Source of the DNA: Ursus arctos
Taxonomy: Eukaryota > Chordata > Mammalia > Carnivora > Ursidae
Direction of reading: 5' to 3'
Length of the DNA: 64,000 nt
NCBI RefSeq assembly: GCF_023065955.2
Contig: NW_026622963.1
Location: forward strand, 8,811,001 to 8,875,000
This document shows, in pieces, positions 23,815 through 35,830 of this stretch (its first letter is position 1; each line of letters opens with the position of its first letter). Made by a program: the position numbers and the translations under genes. The notes below the pieces were generated by a model. It saw nothing but the letters and a program-made list of their open reading frames with translations. It was not told where the DNA came from and ran no database searches.

Positions 23815-24845
23815 GTATGGTAATTACCATCATTTGCCTTGGCTCATTTGATTTTTAGGTCCTTTGGAGTGGCATTAATCTCTGCTATCCCACCAGATGC
23901 AGTATTACTTCTAATTTACTGTCTTTGTTGGAGGGTAGTAGCATAAGGGGCTTCCATTTTGCCTTTCATACCATACTGACTCTTACCCCACAGGCCAGGG
24001 AACCAGCTGCTAAGTGTATTCATCTCAATTATGCAATTAGAGATAGATAAAAGGGACTTGGACCAGGACTCCATGTAACACCTGGCCTCCATATATGCCA
24101 TCCCTAAGCATGGGGACTGTGATGGCATTTTTGGGTCCCCACAGTATCAGTGTCAGCTCAGATCCTGTATAGAACAGCCTTCAAAGATCTGGATATTCCC
24201 TTGCACTCAGTGTACAATTACATGACTGTAGTTCCCTTTAAAGGAAGAATTGGAAGAGTCTCTGCTGCAAAAACTTGACCGTGACATTGCAGGGGTCTTC
24301 TTCAAGGGGCCCAGCCCCCTTCAATCAAGAGCTCTAAAAACTGGCTCAGTTTTGGAAAACAGGTAAGAAATCATGATATTTTTCCATTGCAACCAACATT
24401 TTGTTAGCTCTTTCTTGAACTTTTGATTATAGGATTTAAGCAACATCCTCACTGGCTGTCCATTTACGTCACTCCTTAGAAACACTGTCGATTAGCCGTT
24501 GTCCCGATCCCCAAAGATCAGGGCCTTTGGTTTCCATCTGGTCTTGCTGTTCATTATGATAATTACACTCACATTGTCTTTGACAGTTAAGTGCTACCTC
24601 CTGGCCTCCCTATATTCCAGAATTCTATCGTCCCATTGACATAGGCACCCCAGTTCTATGGCAGCATCTCTTACCAACAAACCTGGCCTACAGAAGACAG
24701 GAAACACTGAGCCACTTCACTAGCATATTCCTTATTTCCTTAATGAAGGAAGTGTCTTCAGGGCCTTCCCAAGAAATATAGTCAGCTGGAGAGCTCTCTG
24801 GTATTACATAATAAATCCATTCAAACATGCTTATCCCGCTGAGGT

Positions 24846-25827
24846 GTTTTTTTTTTTTAATTGAAGTAGTTGACATGCAGTATTAGTTTCAGGTATACAA
24901 CACAGTGATTAAACATGTATATATATTACGAAATGATCACCATTTGTCTAGTGACACCAAATGTCACCAAATGTCTAGTTACCCTTTGTCACCATACAAA
25001 GTTACTACAACACTACTGACTCTACTCCCTATGCTATACTTTTCATCCCTGTGACTTATTTATTTCCTAACTGGAAATTTGTACCTCTTAATCCCCTTTA
25101 CTTATTTTGCCCACTCTTCCACCTCATCCCCTCTGGCAATGACCGATTTGTTCTCTATTTGTAAGTCTATTTCTGTTTTGTTTTGTTTGTTTACTTATTT
25201 TTTTTTTTTTAGATTCCACATATAACTGAAATCGTATGGTATTTTTCTGTGTCTGACTTATTTTACTCAGTATAATACCCTCTAGTTCCATCCATGTTGC
25301 TTCAAATGGCAAGATCTCATGCTCTTTGAGTATTACTCCATTGTGTGTATATATATCACATCTTCCTTATCGATAGATGAAGTTTGCTTCCATAGATTGG
25401 CTATCGTAAATAATGCTGCAGTAAACATAGGCGTGCATACGTCTTTTCAAATTAGTGTTTCCACAGATAAGTACCCAGAAGTGGAATTGCTGGATCATAT
25501 GGTAGGTCCATTTTTATTTTGGAGGGAACCTCCATACTGTTTTCCATGGTGGCTACGCCAATTTATATTCCCACCAACAGTACATGAGGGTTCCCTTTTC
25601 TCCACATCCTCTCCAACACTTGTTATTTCTTGTCTTTTTGATAATAGCCATTCTGACATGCATAAGGTGATGTTTCTTTGTGGCTTTGATTTACATTCCC
25701 TGATGATGAATGATGTTGAGCATCTTTTCATGTGACTGTGGACCAACTTTATGTCTTCTTTGGAGAAATGTCTATTATCATCCTCTGCCCATTTTTTAAT
25801 CAGATTCTTTTTTGGTGTTGAGTTGTT
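24846..25827 (-). mobile_element. L1 3' end, antisense, inserted in the ERV relic
   Basis: Starts with a poly-T run at 24846 (the reversed poly-A tail), then ATTGAAGTAGTTGACATGCAG, GTTACTACAACACTACTGAC, AGATTCCACATATAACTGAA, TAATAGCCATTCTGACATGC. A small tandem repeat CACCAAATGT x2 lies near 24955-24975. Confidence 0.9.
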
Positions 25828-26555
25828 TTGACCTCTTCTTTAATATTCTGCTAAGACATCTCCACCTTATTTCCTATAGACCATGATGATTCCAAGCTTC
25901 AAGGAACCATTATAGCAGCATATGAGGACTAGCTCCGGGCTGTTTGTTGACCAGTTCCTTGCCAGAATGTTAAATATGAAGTCATGGAAGTGTCTCCATA
26001 TCATTAAATCTTGCATACCAGATTTAGATTCCAAACTTTTTGTCCTTGAGATCCATTCCCACATTTGTTTTTTCCATGTATTTGCCATGTTCTGCAACTC
26101 TTTTGGCAAATAATTCCTTTTATTCCATAGCAAGGACATTATATCCCAACTGAAGCCAAGCTGAGACCTAATCACAGTTATCAATGTAGGAATGGCAATG
26201 GGAGGCTAGCTGTTCTACTAGCAAATGGGCGGCACCTCTGCTGGTCCAGAGGATTCCAATTTCTCAAAGACATCTACCTAAATATTCTTATCCCATGTAT
26301 GAGAGTCCTGATCTCTCCTTACCAGGGCCCTGATTTCAGCATAGACTTGGTAGGGCTGTAAATTCATCTTCCTTGCAATCAAATCTTGGCCTGAGTTTTT
26401 AGCACAATCTGTCTCCTCTATCTGGAGGAGATGAGGGTCACTTGAAATGCTGCCATGCAGCCCTATGGCCTTCATAATGTGTCTTGATTTGATAGCAGGC
26501 AGACATGAGCATGCTATTTTTTTTTCCTTCTAGGTTTCTATGGCAGTTAACAAAT

Positions 26556-27040
26556 AGCCAACCAAATCTGCCTTCAGTTGCAAGAAATGAAAAACCCAAT
26601 TCCAACTGGCTTGAAAAATAGAGGGCATTTATGGACTTACATAGCTGAAAAGACCAGTGTTGGGGTGAGCCAAAACAGGGCTAATTTGGTTCAGAGGTTC
26701 AATAATGCTGCTCCCCTTCAGGGACCCGTTTCCCTCTCTCTTTCTGCTCTGCCTTTCAAGGCTCCAGCTTTACCCCAAGGTCGGCTCCCTTCATGGTGCC
26801 AAAATGGCTACAGAAGTTCCAGGCTTTGCATTTACTTACCATGCTATTCCAGGGAGACGATCCCTCTCCTGGTAGCTCTTACAGAAGAAGAGGAAATTTC
26901 ATTCTCATATGACTCAGACGACTAACACCTTAGTCTCCTTGACCAGATTGTGTCACATCTCCATCTCCGAATCATTACCCTGATTATCTCAGAATAGACA
27001 GGGCCAACCCAAAGCCAATGGGCTCCAATGGAGAGGGGTA
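26556..27040. mobile_element. Ancient interspersed repeat, family not assigned (copy 2 of 3)
   Basis: TTGCAAGAAATGAAAAACCC, AATTCCAACTGGCTTGAAAA and GGACTTACATAGCTGAAAAG start it, and GGCCAACCCAAAGCCAATG ends it. It shares layout with 975-1440. Confidence 0.55.
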
Positions 27041-27506
27041 GATATCTGGGGGGAAAAAGTCTGGGTATTGCTAGAATGCTAGCTAGGCATCTAACAATTG
27101 AATGTATTTACGTTTATTCCAAATTTTTACAATGAGCTTGTATTTCTTCGGGAACTTTAGAAACAATAAATGTAAAAACACTCTTTTATATTCGTAATAA
27201 TAGCATTCTATATGAGCAAAAAGTAGCAAACCCCTTTCACTACCCTTTTCCATAGTATAGAATAATATATAGAATAAGCCCAGCATTCTGAAATCAGCCT
27301 TGATAATTACCTTGATAATACAAGTAGGGGTGATATTAAAAATATTTAATGAGCAGTGTGGCACAATTATCAATGACCTTGAGTGGCCATCGGAGCAAGC
27401 AGGGGGCCACTGGCCACCACACTGCATCAGTGACCTCAGCCACCATTAGAGTCATTATTGCACAGCAGTCACCATCAACTCAGAGTATCTCATATAACTG
27501 TCCAGT
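27041..27506. other. Single-copy intergenic sequence
   Basis: AT-rich to 27340 then mixed. No gene or clear repeat. Confidence 0.35.
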
Positions 27507-27515
27507 CTACCTTTA

Positions 27516-27724
27516 TTTATTTTTATTTTTTTAAAGATTTTATTTATTTATTTGACAGAGAGAGAGACAGCCAGCGAGAGAAGGAACACAAGCAGGGGGG
27601 AGTGGGAGAGGAAGAAGCAGGCTCCCAGCGGAGGAGCCTGATGCGGGGCTCGATCCCAGAAGGCTGGGATCACGCCCTGAGCCAAAGGCAGACGCTTAAC
27701 GACTGAGCCACCCAGGTGCCCCGA
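27516..27724 (-). mobile_element. CAN-SINE, antisense, young subfamily
   Basis: CAGCCAGCGAGAGAAGG body, tail on the left, head GAGCCACCCAGGTGCCCC on the right. Duplication CTACCTTTA at 27507-27515 and 27725-27733. Confidence 0.95.
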
Positions 27725-27989
27725 CTACCTTTAGTTACCAGTATTGGGCACCCGATAGCCGGGGGATCCTCACTGACACCCAGTCCAACATTGTGCCTGG
27801 ACAGAGGGATCCCCACCTTCACAGTTTCAAGGGAGGTCAGGACTGTCATTTGTGAAGCACCAAAGGAAGCATGCATTCAAGAGAACAAAACTAAAACTTC
27901 CCCCAAACCTCCCTGGCCCTCTGCATTTAGTGAGGAGAGACAGCATGGGAGTCAAGACAAACTAATGTCACAATGAGCTCGATCATTTC

Positions 27990-28170
27990 ATTGCAGCTGT
28001 GTCATTTTGGGTAAACTACTCCACCTTGCCAAGTGTCAGTGTTCACATCTATAAAGAAATACAAGCATTGCCTTGAAAATTGCCTATGAACATTTAGAAG
28101 TAGTGTGAATAAGGTGTCTAGCTCAGTGCTAGACACTTGAGTTAGTCATTTAGCTAATCAATGATAAGCA
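27990..28170 (+). mobile_element. MIR fragment, sense
   Basis: GCTGTGTCATTTTGGGTAAAC, ACATCTATAAAGAAATAC and TCTAGCTCAGTGCTAGACAC follow the MIR order. Confidence 0.6.
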
Positions 28171-28639
28171 TCACTTATTAGCAGCTCAAAGAGAGTGGTT
28201 GGAAAACCTCAGACAACCCAGGGGCTTACAAATGTCCTTGTAGGAAGATTAGCTCTCTGATTTCTGACATGAGGAAGCTCAGCCACTTGGCCACCGCATC
28301 ATTTCACCCCCATTTTGGGCTTGAACCATCCATTCATCCATGCTGCCCCTGTCTCTATAAATATTTTGGGCTGTCAGCCACTAGGGCTGGAAACTGCTCT
28401 TCCTGAGCTGGAATCTCTAACAGCTCAACCTCCACAAGCTGTTCATGAGTTATTTCAAGGGACATTTTGCTGTCAGTCACTCACCCTTGAAGTGGACTGC
28501 ACAGGCCAGCTCTGCGCACAGAATCATGAGGGGGTGGGAGCAGCATTTGCTTCTTGGGAATTAGCACACTAGTTCATGACCCCTAAGGGGAAGTTGAGAA
28601 GAGGATTATAATGCCAAACAAGGAAAGGGAACTGTTCTT
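28171..28639. other. Single-copy intergenic sequence
   Basis: No gene or repeat recognised. Confidence 0.35.
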
Positions 28640-28805
28640 ACCGAGAACTCCATATATCAGGCAGCATCCTCATAACAATCCTGGGAGGCAGGTAAGAGAT
28701 TCCCATCTTACAAGGGAAGAAACTGAGGCTCAAAAATGCTAACTTGTCCATCCGGTAAGGGGAGAAGTTGAGTTTCAGACCTAGGGCTTTTTGACTACAG
28801 AGTCT
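28640..28805 (-). mobile_element. MIR fragment, antisense
   Basis: GGGAAGAAACTGAGGCTCAAA and the CTTACAAGG part fit the reverse complement of MIR. Confidence 0.65.
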
Positions 28806-28809
28806 TCCA

Positions 28810-28990
28810 GCGTTTTTCAGAGGTGGTGGTGCTGTGGTATTTTGGTCAAACAAGATATTTTTTTATTGCACAATATTTAGCAACTCTGGTCCCTAGGCAT
28901 TAAAAGCCAATAGCATGCCTGGGTCATTGCAACAACTAAAGTTGCCTCTGCACATTTTCAAAGCTCCGCTTGTGGAGGGTCAGATACCCC
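28810..28990. mobile_element. hAT-like DNA transposon fragment, tentative
   Basis: The layout 'cacaatatttagcaactctggtccctaggcattaaaagccaatagc' resembles short nonautonomous hAT elements; family not assigned. Confidence 0.35.
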
Positions 28991-29289
28991 AGGCTGAGGA
29001 CGACTTAGATAATCTAGAATAGATTTATCTGTAATACAACAACATCCTGTTCCAGAACAGGATTCTGACAGAGGGTATGAAGAGAAAGGGAGCTTTGCAG
29101 ATGTGGCTGTGAGGCTCTCACCTAGTGTGGAAATACATTTGTGAATCTGAGTATGTGTGTTTTACCTGAAGTTAATAATGCTCCTTTATGTGTGGTGTGT
29201 GCATGCAGATGATGACGCATGTGTATGAGGTGTACCCTCGAGCATGCGCAGGAGTGCTCAGGTCCCAGTCACCCGGACCCCCTCCTCCT

Positions 29290-29720
29290 CCCTTCCTCCA
29301 CATTCAGGCTGTTTTTTCTGTCCTGGCGAGTCCCACTCCTAAATATATATCTCACACCCGTTCCCGCTACACTGGTTCACATCAAACCTCTTCATCTCTC
29401 ATCCGGACCGTTGCAACGACCCTGCCTCTAGCCACAGCTGCCACCGACTCATTCTCCACACGGCTGCCAGCATGCTCTTTCTAAATGGCAAATCAGACTG
29501 CATCACTCTCTAGCTCAAAATTCCTGCCATTGCCATTGCCTAGAGCAGTTTTAGAAGCAGACCCTGTATCTAAATGAAATCTCCACACAGAAGGGCAGTA
29601 TGTAAAGCAGATAAATGCAGGACTGCTCTATCGAATTACGTAGACTCCTAAGTGAGGCATACACGGTCTTTCCTGATCTGTCCCTTGCCTACCTCTCCAC
29701 CAACATCTCTTAGCTCTATA
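29290..29720 (+). mobile_element. L2 ORF2 3' fragment, sense
   Basis: TCATCCGGACCGTTGCAACG (L2 has a 'tggattattgcaa'-like segment here), CTCCACACGGCTGCCAGCATG and CTAAATGGCAAATCAGACTGC match the end of the L2 reverse-transcriptase ORF. Confidence 0.65.
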
Positions 29721-29724
29721 GAAT

Positions 29725-29970
29725 CATTGTGGCTCGGTGGCTAAGTTGGAGGACTCTGGAGCCAAGCTTCCTGCATTCAATCCTTTGCCACTTCCTAGCT
29801 GTATAAACTTGGGCACATTGTTTTACCTCTCTGTGCCTGGGTTTCCTTATTGATAAAACGGGACTAATAGCACATCGTGGGGTTCTTTTAAGGATTAGAT
29901 TAGTGTATATTTGTGAAGCAAATACAGTTCCTGGCACATAGTAAGCACACAGTAAATGTTAGCTCTTATG
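29725..29970 (+). mobile_element. MIR SINE, sense, nearly full length
   Basis: GTGGCTCGGTGGCTAAGTTGG at the head, CTCTGGAGCCAAGCTTCCTGC, the TTACCTCTCTGTGCCTGGG core, and CCTGGCACATAGTAAGCACAC at the tail. Confidence 0.88.
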
Positions 29971-30755
29971 ACCTTTCTTATATCTCACCCTAAGTTGCTC
30001 TAAACCTCTACAAGTTCCCTGAAATACTATGCTACCCCACCCTCTGAAACTTTGCACACTGTATACATGTGTGGGCAGGTGTGCAGGGCTCAGCGGCAAG
30101 ACCTGGAGTCATGAGGCTACTTAAGAAAGGAAGGAGCTTTATCATAAGAACGCACGTGGACTGGATCTGGCATCCAAAAAGCTATCCAGGACTTAAGAGG
30201 ACTCGAGGCAACAGGTGCTCTAACCAGATCTCCTGTTCTCCCTGAGCACCTGCTTCATCATCCTTCATCATCCTTCTAGACCGACTAGATGGTCCAAACT
30301 GTAGTCTCTAAATTCTTGAGGCCTCCAATCAGATTGGCTAAATTTAGTTTCCAGTGCTTCCTAATTGGGTAAAGCCCTTTGTGCCCACCTGCTTCACAGG
30401 ACGTCACCTTCTTGTCATGAGGTCATCTCTGGTCCCATCAGTGGCCACTATACTTCAGAGGATGACTTTGCTTCTCTTCTCTGAGCAAGGTGCTATGGAT
30501 GAGGCAGTGCCTCTGGAAGGGGCATTATGATCAGGCCTCTAACATAACATCCTGCAACCTCTACTGGAACGGCCTCCTTCCTACTTCCCTGCCTGGCAAA
30601 CTCTTTATTTACCAAGGACTACTTCCTTGGTCTCTCTTCCCTGATTCTCCCAGGCAGAACAGGTGCTGTCTTTACCCAGTTAGGATCTCAGTATCAGCAT
30701 CTGTATACTGTCTTTGGAGGTCCTATCTTATCAGCATTTGTATTTCTGTCTGACC
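29971..30755. other. Single-copy intergenic sequence
   Basis: No gene. The first 90 bp may be a decayed L2 piece; the rest shows no repeat or domain. Confidence 0.35.
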
Positions 30756-30761
30756 ATCTTT

Positions 30762-30905
30762 TAAAAAAATCTTTTTGATGTATAGTTGACATATAACATT
30801 GAATTAATTTTAGGTGCACAACATACATGCCTGTCTTTTCACAAGAATTCCTCATGTATCTCTAGCACCTGGCACACAGTAGTGCTTAACCAAGAATTTT
30901 ATTAG
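30762..30905. mobile_element. Short L1 fragment (-) followed by an L2 tail (+)
   Basis: GATGTATAGTTGACATATAAC is the reversed start of an L1 3' UTR. TCTAGCACCTGGCACACAGTAG is an L2 3' end. Confidence 0.5.
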
Positions 30906-31189
30906 ATGGATGGAAGGAATCTGGATATACATGCAAAAGAAGGTAAATTTCAGTCCATGTGTGTTTTCTTTGCTGAAATTTTGTCTTTTCTTCAGAACTA
31001 AGACAAGTTCATATTGAAAAGGAGAAACAGATGTTGTTTCTGTGACATTTTCAAACCTTTCCCTATTACCTCAAGGCACAAATGCCTCTCATGTCTGATT
31101 TCTCTGCTGCATCCAATTAGAATGTCCTTCAAAGGCTCTTCCTGTTCACCCATTGTCTACCTGGTTAATATTATTAACCTTTGAATAAT

Positions 31190-31495
31190 CCCACACGTTA
31201 CGTTCTCTAGGAACATCCCCTTGACCTCTTCTTCTTCCCCAACATTGATATTTCATTCCTCCTTGCTCAGTACAAAGTTTGTATGGTATCCTATACTTGT
31301 TTTTATGTTGATTACATAGAATGGAGATTTATTTCCTTATATATTTGTGGGGTTTTTGCCTAGAAAGGAGCTCGTTGAAGGCAAGAAGAAGAACCTATTC
31401 CTCTTTATAGCTCCCATGCACCTAAGATAGTCGTTAGAATGTAGTAGGTGCCAAATACCTGTTTGCTGAATGAATAAATAAATGAACAAGTGAAT
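31190..31495 (+). mobile_element. L2 3' end, sense
   Basis: AAGGAGCTCGTTGAAGGCAAG, GTAGTAGGTGCCAAATACCTG and GCTGAATGAATAAATAAATG match the L2 terminus. Confidence 0.75.
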
Positions 31496-31499
31496 ACAG

Positions 31500-31980
31500 G
31501 GTACATAGCTTTCCAAAATAGCAGAAAATCCCCAAAGCCTTAGCTTAGTCTTTGAAATGTGATTTTCTTGCTGCAGACCTTCCTTTTTTCATCATGTTTC
31601 ATTCAGACTAAAGCTACTTCTTTTCTCATAGTTTTCACAATTTCCCTGAGTATATTTCAACTGACTAATGGGGGTGAGGGGATGCAAAAATATTCACTGA
31701 AGTGCCACTATAAACAACTGAGTCCTACTACAAACATTTCCAAAGTGATTTTATACAATTGCTTTACCCAAAGAAAGTCTTGGTACTCACATTTGAAGGA
31801 AATGTGAAATTCCTCTGCTATCCCTGCTCTCTTCATGTTTTCTCCCCTCCTATGCTACCTTTCTGCCATTTCTAGGTCTAACAAATGTGCATTATGCAAA
31901 ATGCCAAGACATCTGGGCAAGAAGCATTTTTTAAAGCAAAGAGAAGGTTCTCCTCAATGCTTGTTAGCTCAAAACCACTT
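31500..31980. other. Single-copy intergenic sequence
   Basis: AT-rich, no gene or clear repeat. Confidence 0.35.
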
Positions 31981-31984
31981 ATTC

Positions 31985-32275
31985 TTCACACCATGTATGA
32001 AAAGAAATTGCAGATGTATTAAAGACCTAAATGCAAAAACAAATTTTAAAATATCAAAAGGATAATAAATACATATCATGAACCTCCATGAAAAGAAGGA
32101 TCACTTAAGACATTAAAAAATTACAAAATACAAAGGAAAAAAATTTTTTTGCAAGTAACTTGGCAATTTCTAATGAAGTTTGAAATGGACACATTATGTG
32201 ACTGAGCAATTCTACTTTTAGGTTATACCCTAGAGAAAAACTTACACATGGTCACATGGAAACATAGAAAAAGGC
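31985..32275 (+). mobile_element. L1 ORF2 fragment, sense
   Basis: TGTATTAAAGACCTAAATGC, CAACCTCCATGAAAAG-like and GTGACTGAGCAATTCTACTT then AGGTTATACCCTAGAG are decayed L1 ORF2/3' sequence. Confidence 0.65.
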
Positions 32276-32309
32276 AGGATTCTTTTATAATCATAAAAAA
32301 TTTAGGAAC

Positions 32310-32660
32310 GTTTTATGTCCTAGTCTTCCAAAGGCAGAAGCAACACAAGGTTTTGCATGCAAGTTGTTTATTTTGGGAAGTGATCCCAGGGAAACAGAGA
32401 TGGGGAGATGGGGAAGAGGAAAAGAGGGAAGAAGGAAAAACCATTCCAAGAATGTGTATCTAACCAGTCACCACAGTAGACAACACTAGTGGAGCTCTAT
32501 CCTACTAGAGATTTCTTGTGGAACCATATAGAAAGCACCACGGAATTGTTTGCCCCAGGGATAAAAGATGAGCACATTTATTCATGGGCTTCCAATTTCC
32601 ATTGGTCAAGGATTGCCCTATTGGGTGTTAACTCTCTCACACTTCTAGGTTGTACACATG
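32310..32660. mobile_element. Old interspersed repeat, family not assigned
   Basis: TTGTTTATTTTGGGAAGTGAT then CCCAGGGAAACAGAGATGGG. A related pattern (GAGAGGTGATTCCAGGAAAC) occurs at 39475-39680. Confidence 0.4.
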
Positions 32661-32677
32661 TCAGAATGGCTGAATAG

Positions 32678-32875
32678 AGGGCGCCTGGGTGGCTCAGCCG
32701 TTAAGCGTCTGCCTTTGGCTCAGGTCATGATCCTGGGGTCATGGGATTGAGCCCCGCATCGGGCTCCCTGCTGGGGGGGAAACCTGCTTCTCCCTCTCAC
32801 ACTCCCCTTGCTTGTGTTCCCTCTCTCGCTGTCTCTCTCTGTCAAATAAATAAATAAAATCTTTGAAAAAAAAAA
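32678..32875 (+). mobile_element. CAN-SINE, sense, full length
   Basis: GGCGCCTGGGTGGCTCAGCC head, CT-rich body, AAATAAATAAATAAAATCTT tail and poly-A. Duplication AGAATGGCTGAATAG at 32663-32677 and AGAATGGCTGTATAG at 32876-32890, one mismatch. Confidence 0.95.
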
Positions 32876-32890
32876 AGAATGGCTGTATAG

Positions 32891-34030
32891 GATCCCACTG
32901 GAATTTGCAGATTGTCCTTATCTTTTCTTTCATACGCTCTGTCTCTTTGCCTTTTTGTCCCACTTTCTGAGAGCTCCTCAAATTTATTTTCCAACTCTTC
33001 TACGTTCTTTTATATTTATCCACCTTGTGTTTTATTTTCTGAGACCACTCTCTTTTCTCTAATTGCTCCTTTTTTCATAGCAACCTGTTCTTGTTTTGTA
33101 GATGCACTAGCTTTTCAAGTCTCTCTGAAGATTTTAATTATTATTTTTCTTCTCCTCCCCATGTTCTCTTTTTTCTCTGGGGTCACTTATCCTTTCTTAT
33201 AGTCTCTTTTTTTATGGTGAAAATTTTCCTCAAATGTCTGATAATTTTGTTGGTTTTTATTTAAGAGTGAGGCATTAAAAAGCTGTTTGGAGATGTATAA
33301 TGGGTTAGACTTTAGGATTGGTGACCTTTGTCTTATGTTATCAGATAAGAAGTTCGATTTTACTATGAGTGGCCCCGAAATGCCAGAGAAATAGAAATTA
33401 TTCCGTTTTCCAGCAAAAGAAAAAAATCCTCTGCTTATGGAGAGATGCCCTGTGGCTAGATGTTTTATATTCAAGTTGTGAGAAGGTGTTCTATTCATAG
33501 ATATTCAATTAATCCATCTGTTGTCTGCTCTACTCCTTTTACTCCTGCCCTCTGGAGATAGATGCCATCTCTGTGGGCATGTTGGCTTTCTTCTAGGCTA
33601 TATTGTCCTCCTGGTATGCTCCAGGCTGCAAATTCCCTTGTCCTACTCTATCAGCTACCCTTCTTTATGTAATTTTCTCTCTTCAGAAACTTGTTGAAAT
33701 CTCTCCTCCACTTTGCTTTGAGATCATAATTTTTTTTCCAGGTGAGTTAATAATCTACATTGATTAATATGACAATACATTTGGTCTTTTAAGTTATTCC
33801 TTTGTTTTTAATACCTTTTTTGTTATTTTAATATATTTTACTATGTTGATTTTACTTTATAATCTGTGGTTACTTTTCTGAGATATGTGTGTATACCTGT
33901 ATGTGTGGTGTTTTCATCTGATAATTTGAATGTTTTACAGTCTACTGTTTTTCTAATTGATAATTTTATAACTCTAACTTTATATAATTAATTCTAGCAT
34001 GTAGCTAGATTTTTTTAAAAAAACCCAATC
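32891..34030 (-). mobile_element. AT-rich old sequence, possibly antisense L1-derived
   Basis: T-rich on the + strand with the general texture of reversed L1. No diagnostic segment is clear enough to name, and part may be single-copy. Confidence 0.3.
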
Positions 34031-34042
34031 TGATAATGCATG

Positions 34043-34249
34043 CTTTTTTTAAAAGGATTTATTTATTTATTTGAGAGAGAGAGAGAGAGTGGGGGAAGGG
34101 CAGAGGGAGAGGGAGAGAGAGAATCTCAAGCAGACTCCCCACTGAGTGTGGAGCCCGATGTGGGGCTCGATCTCATGACCCTGAGATCATGACCTGAGCT
34201 GAAATCAAGAGTTGGATGTTCAACCGACTGAGCCACCCAGGCGCTCCAA
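34043..34249 (-). mobile_element. CAN-SINE, antisense
   Basis: GAGAGAGAGAGAGAGTGGGG body and GAGCCACCCAGGCGCTCC head. Duplication ATAATGCATG at 34033-34042 and 34250-34259. Confidence 0.92.
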
Positions 34250-34259
34250 ATAATGCATG

Positions 34260-34770
34260 TTTTTAATAAGCGTGTGTAATCTATTTACATTTTCGTGAAT
34301 ATGTGCATTTCTGAATTTTCAGTACCAGCTTATGAGGATTTCTGTTTACCATTTTTTCTTTATTCTTTATATAGATTTTTCTGTACCCCTATTTTCATGT
34401 TTTAGTCTACTCCTTTGAAAGCTGTAGATCGTACTTCATTTTTAGTAGTGTCTCTAATTTTTTGAACACAGACACAATTTCTCACTTTCCTAACAAATGT
34501 TATTAAATATTTCAGTGCTATCTTTGGACATTGTCATAATTTAAGTACTCTTTGAATACCTCTCATCCTTCATTTTATTATACTTCTTTAGAATTTTCCT
34601 TTTACATTTTTACACAAAAAGTATTTTTTTTTCAGTCAATACTTAAATTCCTCTACATTCTAAACAAGTTTCTGTGCTGTCATTAAATGCATCCTCTAAT
34701 AATTATTTTAGTTGAATGTCTGGAAGTATAAACTCTCTTAGTTGTTATTATATTAAAAATGCACTTATTG
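34260..34770. other. AT-rich sequence without an assigned feature
   Basis: T-rich on the + strand and probably a decayed antisense LINE continuing the block before the SINE, but nothing diagnostic. Confidence 0.3.
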
Positions 34771-34772
34771 CA

Positions 34773-34979
34773 GGGCACCTGGGTGGCTCATTGGTTAAGT
34801 GTCTGCCTTCAGCTCAGGTCATGATTTCCAGGTGCTGGGATTGAGCCCCAGGTCAGGCTCCCAGCTCAGCGGAGAGCCTGCTTCTCCCTCGTCCTCTGCC
34901 CCTCCCCCAGCTAGTGCTCTCTCTCTCTCTCTCTCTCTCTCTCACATAAATAAATAAATAAATAAATCTTTTTTTTTTA
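34773..34979 (+). mobile_element. CAN-SINE, sense, with expanded (CT)n
   Basis: GGGCACCTGGGTGGCTCATTG head. The CT-rich body has a pure CT run at about 34917-34942, followed by (AAAT)n. No clear target duplication, so it is probably older. Confidence 0.9.
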
Positions 34980-35560
34980 ACTGCTTTTGTTGCTTAAATA
35001 GAATATAAAATTAGTGAATACCAAACCATCAGTCCTAGGGAAAATATAGGGTTAGGCTCCTGGGAGCCTATGGAGATATTTCATAAACAAATCAACACAT
35101 AACTTTGTTTAGTGTGTGTTTCTGTTAAATGATACCTTACTTAATATATATTGTTGATTCATTAACACAAAATTCATGGTCAACAGCACTACAACTTGTG
35201 TCTAAAGGAAGCTTATCTAACACACCTATTTTCTCCATAAGGCACATCACAGCTCCCTGAGCATAGGAAGGCTAGCCAGCACTTTAGCATTATGCTTGAG
35301 GGCCATTTGAGACAGCTAAATCACTAACAAAAAGCACAAAAATAAAAAAATGTGGCATTAGGATACTGAAACAAGAAGGCAGAATGTTGCCTTGTTTGAC
35401 CTTAGATGGGACCAGCAAAATTTCCCCCTTTACTGCCCATGTCTGTGAATGACCACAAAGGGCACATGTATTGATTTGGGGGTTACAAATAAATTTTTGT
35501 GAGTAGGCAAACTCACAAATACAAAATCTGAAAATCACGAAGATTGTGTGTGTGTATAAC
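34980..35560. other. Single-copy intergenic sequence
   Basis: No gene or repeat recognised. Confidence 0.35.
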
Positions 35561-35564
35561 ATAA

Positions 35565-35830
35565 TGACTTTTCACAAAGTGAAGCCATTCATGTAGCAAG
35601 TACCCAAGTCAAGATACATAACATTTCCAGCATCCCCCTTGGGTCCTCTTCCAAGAGGAACCTCTGTCCTGACTTCTAACATCATGGATTAGTTTACCTG
35701 TTTTTTCATATCAATGTAAGCATGTGTTTTGTTTTGTTCTGGCTTTTTTTTTTGGTAAATATTACAGTAATTATCCATGTTGTTGCAGGTTTTAATAGTA
35801 TCGCTCATTTTAAAACATTTGTATTAGGCC
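35565..35830 (-). mobile_element. L1 3' fragment, antisense
   Basis: AAGTCAAGATACATAACATTTCC, CATGGATTAGTTTACCTGTT and TTATCCATGTTGTTGCAGGT fit the reversed old L1 3' region. Confidence 0.6.

Larger units (their letters stand above)
21695..26555 (-). mobile_element. Decayed ERV-L-type provirus interior, antisense, split by two L1s
   Basis: Three blocks (21695-22980, 23815-24845, 25830-26555) read on the minus strand as the interior of an old ERV-L-type endogenous retrovirus. The clearest part is reverse transcriptase in the lowest block: the minus strand of about 22700-22770 encodes QRDLDH followed by the catalytic-site region, where Y-H-I-D-E (HIDE at 22709-22720) stands in place of the usual Y-x-D-D. 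Two stops follow within 15 codons. Gag-like sequence occupies the higher-coordinate blocks, consistent with minus orientation. No flanking LTR pair was identified. No frame is intact, so it is a non-functional relic. Confidence 0.65.

Noticed and set aside
32678..32750. tRNA-like sequence with A- and B-box resemblance
   Set aside because: It is the tRNA-Lys-derived head of a CAN-SINE with body, tail and target duplication. The other 16 SINEs were treated the same way. No genuine tRNA gene is seen.
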